Shown in pieces: positions 1 through 11,584 of a DNA stretch of 46,728 nucleotides. A program made the position numbers and the translations under genes. This stretch comes from Pelagibacterium sp. (GTDB lineage: Bacteria > Pseudomonadota > Alphaproteobacteria > Rhizobiales > Devosiaceae): the NCBI GenBank assembly GCA_002723255.1, contig PBNW01000074.1, forward strand, positions 1 through 46,728, given 5' to 3'. The notes under the pieces were generated by a model. That model was given only the letters and a program-made list of their open reading frames with translations, did no database searches and was not told where the DNA came from. Every line of letters starts with the position of its first letter. Positions within the stretch are counted from its first letter, which is position 1.

Positions 1-1049
1 CCGAGCCTGGCACCTGCAAGGACCGGGAAATTCTGCGCCACGATCCGCACCATCTGATCGAAGGATGCCTGATCGCCGGTCGCGCCATGGATGCTCACGC
101 CGCCTACATCTATGTGCGCGGCGAGTTCATGCGCGAGCGTCAGCGGCTCGAAGCTGCTGTGAAGCAGGCCTACGACGCCAGGCTCATCGGCAAGAACAAC
201 ATTCATGGCTGGGACTTCGACATCATCGTCCATCACGGGGCCGGTGCTTATATTTGCGGTGAGGAAACCGCGCTGCTTGAATCCCTCGAAGGCAAGAAGG
301 GCCAGCCGCGCCTGAAGCCACCTTTCCCCGCCGGTATGGGCCTTTATGGGTGTCCGACCACCGTCAATAACGTCGAGTCCATCGCCGTCGTCCCTGAAAT
401 CCTGCGCCGTGGCGCCGCATGGTTCGCCGGTTTGGGACGTGAGAACAACACCGGCACCAAGCTCTTCTGCGTCTCCGGGCACGTCAACAATCCGGCGACC
501 TTCGAAGAAGAGATGGGTACGCCGTTCGACGTGCTGATCGAAAAGCATTGCGGCGGCATCCGTGGCGGCTGGGACAATCTGCTGGCTGTCATCCCCGGCG
601 GCTCTTCGGTCCCTTGTGTGCCCGGCGAAAAAATTCGCTCAGCCCATATGGATTTCGACGGCCTGCGCGAAGTCGGTTCCTCGCTCGGCACTGCTGCCGT
701 GATCGTCATGGATAAGTCCACCGACATCATCAAGGCCATCTGGCGCCTTTCCGCCTTCTACAAGCATGAAAGCTGCGGCCAGTGCACGCCGTGCCGTGAA
801 GGCACGGGTTGGATGATGCGGGTGATGGAGCGCATGGTGCGTGGCGAAGCGCAAAAGCGCGAGATCGACATGCTGTTCGCCGTCACCAAGCAGGTCGAGG
901 GCCACACCATCTGCGCTCTGGGCGATGCCGCGGCTTGGCCGATCCAGGGCCTGATCCGCAATTTCCGTCCCGTGATTGAAGCGCGGATCGACGCATACAC
1001 CTACAAGTCCACCACCGATGGCGCGGTGCCTTCGGTTGCGGCGGAGTAA
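1..1049 (+). CDS. nuoF: NADH-quinone oxidoreductase subunit F (5' end outside window)
   Basis: This is the C-terminal three quarters or so of NuoF, the peripheral-arm subunit of complex I that oxidises NADH and carries FMN and the N3 [4Fe-4S] cluster. The reading frame is open from the window edge (first full codon at 3) and begins within the family segment [15 protein letters not shown]. Visible marks are the FMN/NADH-site segment [19 protein letters not shown], and the N3 ligands in [11 protein letters not shown] with the fourth Cys in HTICALGD near base 912. nuoG follows after 6 nt, so the two are in one operon. The true start lies upstream of the window. The ATG at base 87 is internal and should not be used as the start. 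Confidence 0.97.
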   Translation, partial: EPGTCKDREILRHDPHHLIEGCLIAGRAMDAHAAYIYVRGEFMRERQRLEAAVKQAYDARLIGKNNIHGWDFDIIVHHGAGAYICGEETALLESLEGKKGQPRLKPPFPAGMGLYGCPTTVNNVESIAVVPEILRRGAAWFAGLGRENNTGTKLFCVSGHVNNPATFEEEMGTPFDVLIEKHCGGIRGGWDNLLAVIPGGSSVPCVPGEKIRSAHMDFDGLREVGSSLGTAAVIVMDKSTDIIKAIWRLSAFYKHESCGQCTPCREGTGWMMRVMERMVRGEAQKREIDMLFAVTKQVEGHTICALGDAAAWPIQGLIRNFRPVIEARIDAYTYKSTTDGAVPSVAAE

Positions 1050-1055
1050 GAACGA

Positions 1056-3149
1056 ATGGCGCAAATCAAGGTCGATGGCGAACTGATCGAGGTTCCCGAT
1101 CACTTCACACTGATGCAGGCTGCCGAGGCAGCTGGCGCGGAAATCCCGCGCTTCTGCTATCATGAGCGTCTGTCGGTGGCAGGCAATTGCCGCATGTGCC
1201 TCGTGGAAGTGAAAGGCGGACCGCCCAAACCCCAGGCAAGCTGCGCCATGAGCGTGCGCGACCTGCGCCCCGGCCCGAACGGCGAGGCGCCTGAAATGTT
1301 CACCAACACGCCGATGGTCAAAAAGGCCCGCGAAGGCGTGATGGAGTTCCTGCTCATCAACCACCCCCTCGATTGCCCGATCTGCGACCAGGGCGGCGAG
1401 TGCGATCTGCAGGATCAGGCCATGGCCTATGGCGTGGATACGTCCCGCTACTGGGAAAACAAGCGCGCCGTCGAAAACAAGCATATCGGCCCGCTGGTCA
1501 AGACCATCATGAACCGGTGCATTCACTGTACCCGCTGCGTGCGCTTCACCACCGAAGTCGCCGGCGTTTCGGAGCTGGGTCTGATCGGCCGTGGCGAGGA
1601 TGCCGAGATCACCTCGTACCTCGAACAGTCGATGACCTCCGAGCTGCAGGGCAACGTCATCGACCTTTGCCCGGTCGGCGCGTTGACCTCGAAGCCCTAT
1701 GCTTTCCAGGCCCGTCCCTGGGAACTCAACAAGACCGAATCCATCGACGTCATGGATGCCGTCGGTTCCAACATTCGCGTCGATTCTCGCGGCGGTGAAG
1801 TCATGCGTGTCCTGCCGCGCATCCATGAAGGCATCAACGAAGAGTGGATTTCCGACAAGACCCGCTTCATCTGGGATGGTCTGCGCACCCAGCGCCTCGA
1901 TCGCCCCTATGTGCGCAAGAGCAAGAAGCTGCGGGCCGTCTCGTGGAATGAGGCATTCGCCGCGGTCGCCGCTCTGGTCAAGACTGCCGAACCGGGCCGT
2001 ATCGGCGCAATCGCGGGCGATCTGGCCGGTGTCGAGGAAATGTATGCCCTCAAGAACCTTATGGGCTTGCTGGGCTCGTCAAATATTGACGCTCGCCCTG
2101 CCGGTTCGGCGCTGGATCCCAAAAAGGGCAGGGGGTCGTATATCTTCAACCCCACGATTGCCGGCATCGAGCAGGCCGACGCGATTCTTATCATTGGCGC
2201 CAACCCGCGCCGTGAGGCTGCCGTGCTCAACGCCCGCATCCGAAAGGCATGGCGCGCCGGCGGTGTGGAAATCGGCGTGATCGGCGAAGCGGCCGATCTG
2301 ACTTACGATTATACGCATCTCGGCGCAGGGATCGACTCATTGGCCGACCTGGCTTCGGGCAAGGGCAGCTTCGCAAAGATGCTCAAAAAGGCCCAGCGCC
2401 CGATTGTGATCGTGGGTGAGGGTGCGGTCACGGGGGCGTCGGCAAAGAACGTTGTCGGCTTTGCCACTGAAATCGCCAAAACGGCTGGCGCCTTGACCGC
2501 AGACTGGAACGGCTTTGCCGTCCTCCATACGGCGGCTTCGCGCGTCGGTGCCCTCGATATCGGACTTGTTCCGGGACGGGGCGGTCTCGATACCGCCGGC
2601 ATGCTCAAGGCCGCCGGCGCGGGAAAGCTTGACGTTCTGTTTGTTCTTGGCGCTGACGAAATCGACATGTCGGGTCTTGGCGAAACCAAGGTGGTATACA
2701 TCGGAACGCACGGCGACGCGGGCGCTCACCGGGCCGATGTCATCCTGCCCGCCGCGACCTACACCGAAAAATCAGCAACCTACGTGAACACCGAGGGCCG
2801 TGTTCAGATGACGGCCCGTGCGGTCTTCGCGCCCGGTGAGGCCAAGGAAGACTGGGCAATTCTGCGCGCCCTCTCGGCGGTTCTCGGCCAGCCGCTGCCG
2901 TTTGACTCGCTTTCGGGTCTTCGTGCGCGGCTTTATGGGGAATATCCTCACCTTGCTCAGCTCGATGCCATTGCGCCGGGCAGTGCTTCCGATGTATCCG
3001 CTCTGGCAGATACTGCAGCGCCGAAGTCGACATACGCTCTGATCTCTCCGGTCGGCGACTTCTACCTCACCAACCCCATAGCGCGTGCATCTGCCGTAAT
3101 GGCCGAATGTTCGCAGCTTATGTCGGGTCTGAAACAGGCCGCGGAGTAA
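1056..3149 (+). CDS. nuoG: NADH-quinone oxidoreductase subunit G
   Basis: NuoG is the 697-residue iron-sulfur subunit that passes electrons along the peripheral arm of complex I. An N-terminal ferredoxin-like domain has the [2Fe-2S] ligands C34, C45, C48 and C63. The His-ligated cluster N5 is seen as H103, C107, C110 and C116. Cluster N4 is C155, C158, C161 and C205. A molybdopterin-oxidoreductase-like domain follows from about residue 215. No Cys set for the extra N7 cluster is visible after residue 210, as expected for mitochondrial-type alphaproteobacterial enzymes. The start ATG lies 6 nt after nuoF. The C-terminus looks complete and the stop lies 9 nt before nuoH. Confidence 0.97.
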   Translation: MAQIKVDGELIEVPDHFTLMQAAEAAGAEIPRFCYHERLSVAGNCRMCLVEVKGGPPKPQASCAMSVRDLRPGPNGEAPEMFTNTPMVKKAREGVMEFLLINHPLDCPICDQGGECDLQDQAMAYGVDTSRYWENKRAVENKHIGPLVKTIMNRCIHCTRCVRFTTEVAGVSELGLIGRGEDAEITSYLEQSMTSELQGNVIDLCPVGALTSKPYAFQARPWELNKTESIDVMDAVGSNIRVDSRGGEVMRVLPRIHEGINEEWISDKTRFIWDGLRTQRLDRPYVRKSKKLRAVSWNEAFAAVAALVKTAEPGRIGAIAGDLAGVEEMYALKNLMGLLGSSNIDARPAGSALDPKKGRGSYIFNPTIAGIEQADAILIIGANPRREAAVLNARIRKAWRAGGVEIGVIGEAADLTYDYTHLGAGIDSLADLASGKGSFAKMLKKAQRPIVIVGEGAVTGASAKNVVGFATEIAKTAGALTADWNGFAVLHTAASRVGALDIGLVPGRGGLDTAGMLKAAGAGKLDVLFVLGADEIDMSGLGETKVVYIGTHGDAGAHRADVILPAATYTEKSATYVNTEGRVQMTARAVFAPGEAKEDWAILRALSAVLGQPLPFDSLSGLRARLYGEYPHLAQLDAIAPGSASDVSALADTAAPKSTYALISPVGDFYLTNPIARASAVMAECSQLMSGLKQAAE

Positions 3150-3158
3150 GGCAGCGAT

Positions 3159-4256
3159 ATGGACTGGATTGTATACGCGCTCGACTATCTTCTCGGTGCC
3201 CCGATCCTCGGGCTCGGCACCATGGTCGGGTTTGTCTGGAAGGCGCTGTTACTTCTGGTGACCCTTTTGGTGTTCACAGCGTATGTCCTGCTCGCAGACC
3301 GCAAGATCTGGGCCGCTGTTCAGATTCGCCGTGGTCCCAACGTGGTCGGCGCTTTCGGCTTGTTCCAGAGCTTTGCCGATCTCCTCAAATTCGTCTTCAA
3401 GGAGCCGGTCATTCCGGCCGGCGCCGACAAGGCGGTCTTCCTTCTCGCGCCGCTCGTAAGCGTCCTTCTCGCTCTTTCGGCCTGGGCCGTGGTGCCGGTT
3501 GCTGAGGGCTGGGCGCTCGCCGACATAAATATCGGCATCCTCTACATCTTCGCGATATCGTCTCTGGGTGTCTATGGCGTCATCATGGGCGGGTGGGCGT
3601 CGAATTCGAAATATCCGTTCCTCGGTGCCCTCCGTTCCGCTGCTCAAATGGTGTCTTATGAGGTTTCCATCGGCTTTGTGATCGTGACGGTCCTGTTGTG
3701 TGTCGGCTCGCTCAATCTGACTCATATCGTGATGGCGCAGCAGGCCGGTGGCCTGGCCCATGTGCTCGGCGTGCCGTGGCTGACCTTCCTGAACTGGTTC
3801 TGGCTGCCGCTGTTCCCGATGTTCGTCATCTTCTTTATTTCCGCACTCGCCGAAACCAACCGCCCGCCCTTCGATCTTCCCGAAGCCGAATCCGAGCTTG
3901 TTGCCGGCTTCATGGTGGAATATGGCTCGACCCCGTACATGATGTTCATGTTGGGCGAATACGTGTCCATCATCCTCATGTGCGCGCTCACCACCATTCT
4001 GTTCCTGGGGGGCTGGACGGCGCCGATCGATCTGCCGCCCTTCACCTGGATCCCGGGCGTCGTGTGGTTCGTGCTAAAGCTCTCGCTGGTCTTTTTCATG
4101 TTTGCCATGGTCAAGGCCTTCGTCCCTCGTTACCGCTATGACCAGTTGATGCGTCTGGGCTGGAAGGTGTTTCTGCCGATCTCGCTGGTCATGATCGTTG
4201 TCGTTGCCTTCGTTCTTCAGCTCACGGGCTGGGGCTGGCACGGCGGCATGGCATAA
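3159..4256 (+). CDS. nuoH: NADH-quinone oxidoreductase subunit H
   Basis: NuoH is the 365-residue inner-membrane subunit at the junction of the peripheral and membrane arms that helps form the quinone chamber. The sequence is a typical multi-span membrane protein. It contains the family segments [20 protein letters not shown] and [20 protein letters not shown] (about residues 230-250), the acidic loop thought to couple quinone reduction to proton pumping. Length fits the family. It sits 9 nt after nuoG and 14 nt before nuoI, in the same operon. Confidence 0.97.
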   Translation: MDWIVYALDYLLGAPILGLGTMVGFVWKALLLLVTLLVFTAYVLLADRKIWAAVQIRRGPNVVGAFGLFQSFADLLKFVFKEPVIPAGADKAVFLLAPLVSVLLALSAWAVVPVAEGWALADINIGILYIFAISSLGVYGVIMGGWASNSKYPFLGALRSAAQMVSYEVSIGFVIVTVLLCVGSLNLTHIVMAQQAGGLAHVLGVPWLTFLNWFWLPLFPMFVIFFISALAETNRPPFDLPEAESELVAGFMVEYGSTPYMMFMLGEYVSIILMCALTTILFLGGWTAPIDLPPFTWIPGVVWFVLKLSLVFFMFAMVKAFVPRYRYDQLMRLGWKVFLPISLVMIVVVAFVLQLTGWGWHGGMA

Positions 4257-4270
4257 GGAGAGAACCACAA

Positions 4271-4759
4271 ATGAAAGCCTTGCGGTTTCTCGACGCTCTG
4301 CTGCTCAGGGAGTTCGTATCGACGTTCTTTCTGGCAATGCGCTATTTCTTTGCGCCCAAGCCGACCATCAACTACCCGTTCGAAAAGGGCGCGGTCTCGC
4401 CGCGCTTCCGTGGAGAACATGCTCTGCGCCGTTATCCCAATGGCGAAGAACGCTGCATTGCCTGCAAGCTGTGCGAAGCGATCTGCCCGGCCCAGGCCAT
4501 CACCATTGAAGCAGGCCCGCGTCAGAACGACGGCACCCGCCGCACGGTTCGCTACGACATCGATATGGTCAAATGCATCTATTGCGGTTTCTGCCAGGAA
4601 GCCTGCCCGGTCGATGCCATCGTTGAAGGCCCCAATTTCGAATTTGCAACCGAGACGCGCGAGGAGCTTTACTTCTCCAAGGATCGTCTCCTGGCCAATG
4701 GCGACCGTTGGGAGCGTGAACTCGCTGCTAACATCGCCCTTGATGCACCGTACCGTTAG
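4271..4759 (+). CDS. nuoI: NADH-quinone oxidoreductase subunit I
   Basis: NuoI is a 162-residue ferredoxin-like subunit carrying the N6a and N6b [4Fe-4S] clusters that hand electrons towards N2 and quinone. Two classic motifs are visible: [12 protein letters not shown] (C62, C65, C68, C72) and [12 protein letters not shown] (C102, C105, C108, C112). The N-terminal helix ([16 protein letters not shown]) matches the membrane-surface anchor of the family. An SD-like GGAGAGAA precedes the ATG. nuoJ begins 9 nt downstream. Confidence 0.97.
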   Translation: MKALRFLDALLLREFVSTFFLAMRYFFAPKPTINYPFEKGAVSPRFRGEHALRRYPNGEERCIACKLCEAICPAQAITIEAGPRQNDGTRRTVRYDIDMVKCIYCGFCQEACPVDAIVEGPNFEFATETREELYFSKDRLLANGDRWERELAANIALDAPYR

Positions 4760-4768
4760 GAGCGACAG

Positions 4769-5377
4769 GTGACCTTGCCGCTGTTTTTCTTCTACCTGTT
4801 CTCGACCATCGTCGTTGCTTCGGCGATCATGGTGATTTCTTCGCGAAATCCCGTGCATTCGGTGCTGTTTCTCATTCTTGCCTTCGTCAATGCGGCGGGC
4901 ATTTTCATGCTGGCCGGGGCCGAGTTTCTGGCGCTGATCCTGATCGTGGTCTATGTCGGCGCAGTTGCGGTGCTGTTCCTATTCGTCGTCATGATGCTCG
5001 ATGTGGATTTCGGCGAGTTACGGCGCGGTATTCTCCAGTATGCGCCCATCGGTATCGTGGTCGGCATCATCCTGCTGCTTGAGTTGCTGTTGGTCGCCGG
5101 CTCTGCCTATCTGGCTCCGGACGCAGCAACTGGTGGCGTGCTCCCGATCGATGGGGGCGTGGAAAACACACGCGCCCTCGGGCGGGTGCTCTACACGAAC
5201 TACATTTACCTCTTCCAGGCGTGCGGCCTCGTGCTTCTGGTGGCCATGATCGGAGCGATCGTTCTGACCCTGCGCCACAAGCCGAACGTCAAGCGCCAGG
5301 ATATTTCCGCGCAGGTCGCGCGGACCAAGGCGACGGGCGTCGAAATCGTCAAGGTCGAGAGCGGAAAAGGGCTATAG
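4769..5377 (+). CDS. nuoJ: NADH-quinone oxidoreductase subunit J
   Basis: NuoJ is a 202-residue membrane subunit (ND6 type) of the complex I membrane arm. About five hydrophobic spans are visible. The conserved stretch [17 protein letters not shown] corresponds to the pi-bulge helix of the family. A GTG start is chosen because TAGGAGCGACA places a Shine-Dalgarno 5-6 nt upstream and the family's N-terminus aligns there. The hydrophilic C-terminal tail (about residues 170-202) is unexceptional for alphaproteobacteria. Confidence 0.95.
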   Translation: MTLPLFFFYLFSTIVVASAIMVISSRNPVHSVLFLILAFVNAAGIFMLAGAEFLALILIVVYVGAVAVLFLFVVMMLDVDFGELRRGILQYAPIGIVVGIILLLELLLVAGSAYLAPDAATGGVLPIDGGVENTRALGRVLYTNYIYLFQACGLVLLVAMIGAIVLTLRHKPNVKRQDISAQVARTKATGVEIVKVESGKGL

Positions 5378-5384
5378 GGGGATT

Positions 5385-5702
5385 ATGATGACACCGGCAG
5401 TCGGGCTCGGTCACTTCCTGACCGTAGCAGCCATTCTGTTCACCATTGGCGTGTTCGGGATTTTTCTCAATCGCAAGAACATCATCATCATCTTGATGTC
5501 GGTGGAGCTGATCCTGCTTGCGGTCAACATCAACTTCGTCGCTTTTTCATCCCATCTGGGCGATCTGGTGGGACAGGTGTTCGCACTGCTGATCCTGACC
5601 GTCGCCGCAGCCGAGGCCGCCATCGGCCTTGCGATTCTCGTGATCTTCTTCCGCAATCGGGGCTCGATCGCGGTCGATGACGTCAACATGATGAAGGGCT
5701 AG
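5385..5702 (+). CDS. nuoK: NADH-quinone oxidoreductase subunit K
   Basis: NuoK is a 105-residue, three-helix membrane subunit (ND4L type) of complex I. The segment [20 protein letters not shown], followed by ...[10 protein letters not shown], carries the conserved buried glutamates of the proton path. It starts 8 nt after nuoJ at a tandem ATG-ATG, with a GGGGGA SD just upstream. The second ATG would shorten it by one residue. Confidence 0.95.
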   Translation: MMTPAVGLGHFLTVAAILFTIGVFGIFLNRKNIIIILMSVELILLAVNINFVAFSSHLGDLVGQVFALLILTVAAAEAAIGLAILVIFFRNRGSIAVDDVNMMKG

Positions 5703-5709
5703 GGCGGCC

Positions 5710-7668
5710 ATGATCCAGGCAATTGTATTCCTGCCGCTGATCGGCGCGCTGGTCGCTGGGCTTTTTGGCCGCGCCATCGGGCACAAGCCCGCGGAAATCA
5801 TCACAACATCGCTTCTGATGGGCGCCGCTGCACTCTCGTGGATCGTCTTCCTGCCGTTCTTTCTGGGCGACGGCGAGGCCTATAAGGTTACTGTAATGAC
5901 CTGGATTCACTCAGGCGATCTTCAGATCGATTGGGTGCTCCGCGTCGATACGCTGACGGCCATCATGCTGGTTGTTGTCAACACAGTCTCTTCGCTCGTT
6001 CACCTCTATTCCATCGGCTACATGCACGAAGATCCGCATCGTGCGCGCTTCTTTGCCTATCTCTCGCTTTTCACCTTCGCCATGCTCATGCTGGTGACCG
6101 CCGATAACTTCGTCCAGATGTTCTTCGGCTGGGAAGGCGTGGGCCTGGCTTCCTACCTGCTGATCGGCTTCTGGTACCAAAAGGAATCCGCACGCGCTGC
6201 CGCCGTCAAAGCCTTCGTCGTCAACCGCGTCGGTGACTTCGGTTTCGCGCTCGGTATTTTCGGCACCTTCTTTCTCATCGGCACGCTTGGTTTCGATGAA
6301 ACCTTCGCGGTCCTTCCCGGTGTCGCAGACGCCACGATGCCGTTCCTGTGGTGGGATGCCCACGCGATGACGGTCATCTGCCTGCTGCTGTTTATGGGCG
6401 CCATGGGCAAGTCGGCCCAGTTCCTGCTCCACACATGGCTGCCCGACGCCATGGAAGGCCCAACGCCGGTTTCCGCACTGATCCACGCTGCGACCATGGT
6501 GACCGCCGGCGTGTTCATGGTCGCGCGGCTCTCGCCAATGTTCGAAATGAGCGAAGCGGCGACCCTGTTCATCATCTATATCGGAGCCATAACCGCCTTC
6601 TGCGCGGCAACCATCGGCCTGGTTCAGAACGACATAAAGCGCGTCATTGCCTATTCCACGATGTCCCAGCTGGGTTATATGTTCGTGGCCCTCGGGGTAG
6701 GAGCCTATTCAGCGGGCATATTCCACCTGTTCACCCACGCCTTCTTCAAGGCGCTGCTGTTCCTTGGCGCTGGCTCGGTCATCCACGCGATGCATCACGA
6801 ACAGGACATGCGCAATATGGGCGGCATCGCCCGCAAGATTCCGATCACCTATGCCATGATGCTCATCGGTACGCTTGCCCTGACCGGTGTCGGCATTCCG
6901 GGGACCTCGTTCGGCTTTGCCGGGTTCTTCTCCAAGGACGCGATTATCGAGGCTTCTTATGCCTTTGGTGGCACCGCCGGATCATTTGCGTTCTGGCTTC
7001 TGGTCATCGCCGCCCTGTTCACCAGCTTTTATTCCTGGCGCTTGGTGCACCTCACCTTCCACGGCCCGACGCGTGCCGATCACCATACGTTCGATCATGC
7101 TCACGAGAGCCCGAACGTCATGCTGATCCCTCTCTACGTTCTTGCCATTGGTGCAGTGCTCGCGGGCGTGGTGTTTTACGACGCCTTCTTCGGACATGCC
7201 GAACACATCGCGCACTTCTTCCATGGCGCGATCGTCGTGGATGAGCACATTATCGAGGAAGCGCACGGCGTTCCAACCTGGGTAAAGTGGTCAGCAACCG
7301 TGGCCATGCTGATCGGGTTCGTCACCGCCTGGTACATGTATATCCGCAACCCGTCCGCCCCCAAGCAGCTCGCTGCCGAACAGCCGCTGCTCTACAAGTT
7401 CCTGCTCAACAAATGGTACTTCGACGAGCTCTATGACGCCATCTTCGTGCGACCGGCCCGCTGGATTGGCACTGCGCTCTGGAAAGGGTTCGATGACTGG
7501 CTCGTCGATCAGACCCTGGTAGAAGGCCTCGGCCGCCGGGTCCGGCAAGTAACCGGCTACGTTACGCGCCTGCAGTCAGGCTACCTCTATCACTATGCCT
7601 TCGCCATGCTCATCGGCGTTGCAGCCCTTATCACTTGGGCCATCGCCGCCGGGGGACTTCTGGGATGA
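5710..7668 (+). CDS. nuoL: NADH-quinone oxidoreductase subunit L
   Basis: NuoL is a 652-residue antiporter-like subunit at the far end of the complex I membrane arm. It contains the Mrp/ND5 core, with [20 protein letters not shown] around residue 240 and the conserved Lys/His-bearing helices after it. The C-terminal part ends in the long lateral helix and last anchor span typical of NuoL. Its TGA overlaps the ATG of nuoM (ATGA), which implies translational coupling. Confidence 0.97.
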   Translation: MIQAIVFLPLIGALVAGLFGRAIGHKPAEIITTSLLMGAAALSWIVFLPFFLGDGEAYKVTVMTWIHSGDLQIDWVLRVDTLTAIMLVVVNTVSSLVHLYSIGYMHEDPHRARFFAYLSLFTFAMLMLVTADNFVQMFFGWEGVGLASYLLIGFWYQKESARAAAVKAFVVNRVGDFGFALGIFGTFFLIGTLGFDETFAVLPGVADATMPFLWWDAHAMTVICLLLFMGAMGKSAQFLLHTWLPDAMEGPTPVSALIHAATMVTAGVFMVARLSPMFEMSEAATLFIIYIGAITAFCAATIGLVQNDIKRVIAYSTMSQLGYMFVALGVGAYSAGIFHLFTHAFFKALLFLGAGSVIHAMHHEQDMRNMGGIARKIPITYAMMLIGTLALTGVGIPGTSFGFAGFFSKDAIIEASYAFGGTAGSFAFWLLVIAALFTSFYSWRLVHLTFHGPTRADHHTFDHAHESPNVMLIPLYVLAIGAVLAGVVFYDAFFGHAEHIAHFFHGAIVVDEHIIEEAHGVPTWVKWSATVAMLIGFVTAWYMYIRNPSAPKQLAAEQPLLYKFLLNKWYFDELYDAIFVRPARWIGTALWKGFDDWLVDQTLVEGLGRRVRQVTGYVTRLQSGYLYHYAFAMLIGVAALITWAIAAGGLLG

Positions 7669-9224
7669 TCCTTGAAAACAACATCCTGACCATCGTTACG
7701 TTTCTGCCGCTGGTTGGGGCCTTCTTCATTCTGCTGACCCCTGGGGGCGACCCCGTCGCTCAGCTCAACATCAAGCGCATCGCGCTTGCCACGACCGTCG
7801 TGACCTTCATTTTCACGCTGGTCATGTGGGGCATGTTCGATCCCGATACGGCGGATTTCCAGTTCGTCCAGAACCATCCATGGCTCGGCGATGTCATCGG
7901 CTATCGCATGGGCGTGGATGGCATCTCGGTGCTGTTTATCGTGCTGACCGGGCTGTTGATGCCCATGTGCATCCTTGCGAGCTGGGATTCGATCACCTTC
8001 CGCATCCGTGAATACATGGTGCTGTTCCTGGTCCTCGAAATGCTGATGATCGGCGTTTTCGCGACGCTCGATCTGGCCATGTTCTACGTGTTCTTCGAAG
8101 GCACGCTGGTTCCGATGTTCCTCATCATCGGCATCTGGGGCGGCAAGAGGCGTATCCAGGCGTCCTACAAGTTCTTCTTTTACACGTTCATAGGCTCGGT
8201 GCTGATGCTGCTGGCCATCATGGCCATGTACTGGCAGGCAGGAACGCTCGATATCGCGCGTCTGCTCGATTACGATTTCCCCGAGAACGTTCAGTATTGG
8301 CTCTGGCTTGCATTCTTTGCCTCGTTGGCGGTAAAGATGCCCATGTGGCCGTTCCACCGCTGGTTACCCGAGGCGCACGTCGAAGCGCCCACGGCCGGAT
8401 CGGTGATCCTTGCGGCAATCCTGCTCAAGCTTGGCGGCTATGGCTTCTTGCGCTTCTCGCTGCCCATGTTCCCCGATGCGTCGCTGTATTTCTCGAACTT
8501 CGTGTTCTTCCTTTCCGTCGCCGCGATCATCATCACTTCGCTGGTGGCGCTGGTTCAAACCGACATCAAAAAACTGATCGCCTATTCTTCGGTCGCGCAT
8601 ATGGGCTTCGTGACGATGGGCATTTTCGCCGGGAATGTTTACGGCGTTCAGGGCGCGATCTTCCAGATGATCTCGCACGGCATCGTATCGGGCGCGCTCT
8701 TTCTGTCGGTCGGCGTTATCTATGACCGCATGCACACCCGTGACGTCAATGCTTATGGCGGGCTCGTCGAACGCATGCCCAAATACGCGTTCGCGTTCAT
8801 GGTTTTCACAATGGCCAATGTCGGCCTGCCCGGCACTTCGGGCTTTGTCGGCGAGTTCCTGACGTTGCTGGCCATCTTCCAGGTCAACACCTGGTTTGCA
8901 GTATTTGCCACCACCGGTGTTATCCTGTCGGCGTGCTATGCCCTTTGGCTCTATCGCAAGATCATCTGGGGTGCGCTCGAGAAGGAAAGTCTCAAATCCA
9001 TTCTCGATCTCAATGCCCGCGAAATGGTGACGATTGTTCCGCTGATCATCCTCACCATTCTCTTTGGTTTCTACCCGGCGCCCCTGATGGATGCGATGGC
9101 CACTTCGGTGGGCGCGCTTGTCGATCAGTATCAGGCTGCCGTCGGCATCGAACCGATGTCTGCGCTCGTCGATGTGACGGTGCCTGCGGCCGATGTCGCG
9201 GCGCCTGCCGCTACGGCCCATTAG
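7665..9224 (+). CDS. nuoM: NADH-quinone oxidoreductase subunit M
   Basis: NuoM is a 519-residue antiporter-like proton-pumping subunit (ND4 type) in the middle of the membrane arm. The family core is seen as [20 protein letters not shown], followed by [15 protein letters not shown]. The conserved Glu of the fifth helix lies in [14 protein letters not shown]. The start is placed at the ATG overlapping the nuoL stop. A longer frame from 7635 would only add nuoL-overlapping codons. The C-terminal 25 residues are rich in Ala, Pro and Val. Confidence 0.97.
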   Translation: MILENNILTIVTFLPLVGAFFILLTPGGDPVAQLNIKRIALATTVVTFIFTLVMWGMFDPDTADFQFVQNHPWLGDVIGYRMGVDGISVLFIVLTGLLMPMCILASWDSITFRIREYMVLFLVLEMLMIGVFATLDLAMFYVFFEGTLVPMFLIIGIWGGKRRIQASYKFFFYTFIGSVLMLLAIMAMYWQAGTLDIARLLDYDFPENVQYWLWLAFFASLAVKMPMWPFHRWLPEAHVEAPTAGSVILAAILLKLGGYGFLRFSLPMFPDASLYFSNFVFFLSVAAIIITSLVALVQTDIKKLIAYSSVAHMGFVTMGIFAGNVYGVQGAIFQMISHGIVSGALFLSVGVIYDRMHTRDVNAYGGLVERMPKYAFAFMVFTMANVGLPGTSGFVGEFLTLLAIFQVNTWFAVFATTGVILSACYALWLYRKIIWGALEKESLKSILDLNAREMVTIVPLIILTILFGFYPAPLMDAMATSVGALVDQYQAAVGIEPMSALVDVTVPAADVAAPAATAH

Positions 9225-9233
9225 GAGGTGAAT

Positions 9234-10679
9234 GTGGTGTCTGAATTTGCCGGTTTCGCCTCTCTGGCGCCCGCCTATCCCGAAATGCTGCTCGCCGTTG
9301 GCGCGCTGGTTTTGCTGCTTGTTGGCGTATTCGCGAAGAAGGAAATAGCGACTGGTATCACCGGTATTGCCATCGGTCTTCTGGTCGCCATTGCCGTGAT
9401 GGTTTCGTTCCTTCCCTCGGAAGGCGTGATCTTTTCTGGCGGCTTCATCAATGACGGCTTTGCCCGCTTCATGAAGGTTCTCATACTTGCTGGGTCGGCT
9501 TTCGCTCTGGTCCTCTCGGTGTCCAGTGCCATCGAAAATGGCCTCAACAAGTTCGAATATCCGGTCCTTATCGTTCTTGCCACATTGGGCATGATGATGA
9601 TGGTGTCGGCCAACGATCTGATGAGCCTGTATGTCGGCCTCGAATTGCAGTCGCTCGCGCTGTACGTTCTCGCAGCTTTCAAGCGCGACAGTGGCAAGGC
9701 AACTGAAGCGGGTCTGAAATACTTCGTTCTCGGTGCTCTGTCGTCGGGGATGCTCCTTTACGGTGCCTCTCTGGTTTATGGCTTCACCGGGCACACACAG
9801 CTCGACCAGATCGCCGAAGCCGTGGCGCTTGGCGAGCGGACACCCGGCATCATCTTCGGCCTGGTCTTTCTGCTCGCTGGCATTGCCTTCAAGATTTCCG
9901 CAGTCCCGTTTCACATGTGGACGCCGGACGTTTATGAAGGTGCACCGACCCCCGTAACCGCCTTTTTCGCATCCGCACCCAAGGTGGCTGCGATGGCTCT
10001 GCTTATTCGGGTCGTGTTCGATGCGTTCGAACCCATCGCCAGCGATTGGCAGCAGGTCGTGATCTTCCTTTCAATTGCCTCCATGGTATTGGCCTCGTTT
10101 GCGGCCATCGGCCAGAACAACCTCAAACGGCTGCTGGCCTATTCGTCCATCGGCCATGTCGGCTTCGCTTTGGTCGGTCTTTCTGCGGGCAACATCATCG
10201 GCGTGGAAGGTGTCGCCATCTATATGGCCGTTTATATCACCATGACCATTGGCACCTTCGCCTGCGTGCTCGCGCTCAAAAACGACGACGGCTACGTGGA
10301 AACAATAGATGATCTGGCGGGTCTGGCCAAATCCCGTCCATTCGTCGCCGCAATACTGGCGTTGTTCATGTTTTCCTTAGTCGGCCTGCCGCCACTTGCC
10401 GGATTCTTTGCCAAATGGCAGGTGTTTCTTGCGGCCATCGAAGCCCAGCTTTTCGTTCTCGCGGTGATTGGCATGCTGGCCAGCGCGGTGAGCGCATTTT
10501 ACTATCTGCGCATCATCAAGGTCATGTATTTCGACGAACCCACCCAGTCCTATGCGGTGCCAGCCATCGAGTTGCGCGTCGTGATGGCACTCACGGGTTT
10601 TTTGGTGCTCAGCTACTTTTTCACGGTAGGGGCGCCTCTGACGGCCATCGCCCATGGCGCCGCCAACTCCCTTTTTTAG
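9234..10679 (+). CDS. nuoN: NADH-quinone oxidoreductase subunit N
   Basis: NuoN is the third antiporter-like subunit (ND2 type) and the last nuo gene. The core segment [20 protein letters not shown] and the following Lys-bearing helix are present. The start is uncertain among three in-frame GTG codons (9228, 9234, 9237). The AGGAGG Shine-Dalgarno occupies 9223-9228, so 9228 overlaps it and is unlikely. 9234 (5 nt spacing) or 9237 (8 nt) fit better. The gene ends 11 nt before birA, so birA is probably co-transcribed. Confidence 0.95.
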   Translation: MVSEFAGFASLAPAYPEMLLAVGALVLLLVGVFAKKEIATGITGIAIGLLVAIAVMVSFLPSEGVIFSGGFINDGFARFMKVLILAGSAFALVLSVSSAIENGLNKFEYPVLIVLATLGMMMMVSANDLMSLYVGLELQSLALYVLAAFKRDSGKATEAGLKYFVLGALSSGMLLYGASLVYGFTGHTQLDQIAEAVALGERTPGIIFGLVFLLAGIAFKISAVPFHMWTPDVYEGAPTPVTAFFASAPKVAAMALLIRVVFDAFEPIASDWQQVVIFLSIASMVLASFAAIGQNNLKRLLAYSSIGHVGFALVGLSAGNIIGVEGVAIYMAVYITMTIGTFACVLALKNDDGYVETIDDLAGLAKSRPFVAAILALFMFSLVGLPPLAGFFAKWQVFLAAIEAQLFVLAVIGMLASAVSAFYYLRIIKVMYFDEPTQSYAVPAIELRVVMALTGFLVLSYFFTVGAPLTAIAHGAANSLF

Positions 10680-10690
10680 AGCAGGACCGG

Positions 10691-11524
10691 GTGGTCGCCT
10701 TTCCTCTTCCTGAAAGCGCTGTTAGGGCTGGTTATCGAGTAATCGGCTTTGACAGCGTGGGTTCGACCAACGCCGAAGCCATGAACGCTGCAATGTCGGG
10801 CGATGCGGGAAAAACGTGGTTCGCAGCCCTGCAGCAGACCGAGGGCAGAGGCCGTCGTGGTCGGGCATGGGAAAGCCCCCATGGCAATCTTGCAGCTTCG
10901 CTGATGATGGTGCCTGATGCCCCAGCTGCAGGCCTTGCCGGCCTGGGCTTCGTCGCCGGAGTGGCGCTCAACGCCGCTCTGGCGCGTTTGATTCCCGCGG
11001 CTGCAATTCGGGGCGGGATCGATGGTGCAGACGGCACCGCCGGCGGGGGGCGAGCACGCATAGCATTGAAATGGCCAAACGATGTGCTCGCCGACGGTGC
11101 CAAGCTCGCCGGTATCCTGCTTGAGGCGCAGAAGCGCCCCGACGGACGCACGGCGATCGTTATCGGCATCGGCGTCAACGTGGTCGCAGCGCCGGAAGGT
11201 TTGCCGTATCCGGCCACCTCTCTGGCGACGCTGGGAGCGCCCTTTGATGCCCCCTCGGTCTTTGAGGCACTGGCCGAAAGCTGGGTCGAGTGTTACGAGA
11301 TCTGGAACAACGGAGCCGGTACCAGCCGGATCATCAACCGCTGGCGCCAAAGCGCTGCGGGGATCGGTGCTGAAGTTGCCGTTCAGCGCGGTGATGGTGT
11401 GCTGCGCGGCATTTTCGAAACAATTGATGATGCGGGCCATCTGATTGTCCGCGACGACGAGGGACATCGTATCGCGATAGCGGCGGGCGACGTCCATTTT
11501 GGAACCACGGCAACGCTACGCTGA
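10691..11524 (+). CDS. birA: Biotin-[acetyl-CoA-carboxylase] ligase, regulatory-domain-free
   Basis: This 277-residue protein activates biotin with ATP and attaches it to the biotin carboxyl carrier protein. The motif GRGRRGRAW (residues 52-60) is the biotinyl-AMP binding loop and KWPND (127-131) carries the catalytic Lys. No N-terminal winged-helix DNA-binding domain is present, so this is the monofunctional type that cannot act as the bio repressor. A Gly/Ala-rich insertion lies just before KWPND (about residues 107-122). The GTG start is chosen from an AGGA SD 4 nt upstream and the family N-terminus (GSTNAEAM at 24-31). A birA directly after nuoN is a common arrangement in rhizobia. Confidence 0.93.
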   Translation: MVAFPLPESAVRAGYRVIGFDSVGSTNAEAMNAAMSGDAGKTWFAALQQTEGRGRRGRAWESPHGNLAASLMMVPDAPAAGLAGLGFVAGVALNAALARLIPAAAIRGGIDGADGTAGGGRARIALKWPNDVLADGAKLAGILLEAQKRPDGRTAIVIGIGVNVVAAPEGLPYPATSLATLGAPFDAPSVFEALAESWVECYEIWNNGAGTSRIINRWRQSAAGIGAEVAVQRGDGVLRGIFETIDDAGHLIVRDDEGHRIAIAAGDVHFGTTATLR

Positions 11525-11584
11525 GAGGGCGATTGCCACCAATTTTTGAAAGGGCGTGACCGCAATCCGGTCGCGCGATGGCCT

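Noticed and set aside
20-262. Start of nuoF at ATG 87 or a separate small gene at 65
   Set aside because: The NuoF frame is open and conserved from the window edge, so ATG 87 is internal. The frame at 65 is a shifted shadow.
639-1826. 395-codon minus-strand frame across nuoF and nuoG
   Set aside because: Antisense to two conserved complex I genes with Fe-S ligands in frame. A codon-bias shadow.
8364-9914. 516-codon minus-strand frame across nuoM and nuoN
   Set aside because: His/Asp/Arg-rich translation typical of antisense to membrane protein genes. No family features.
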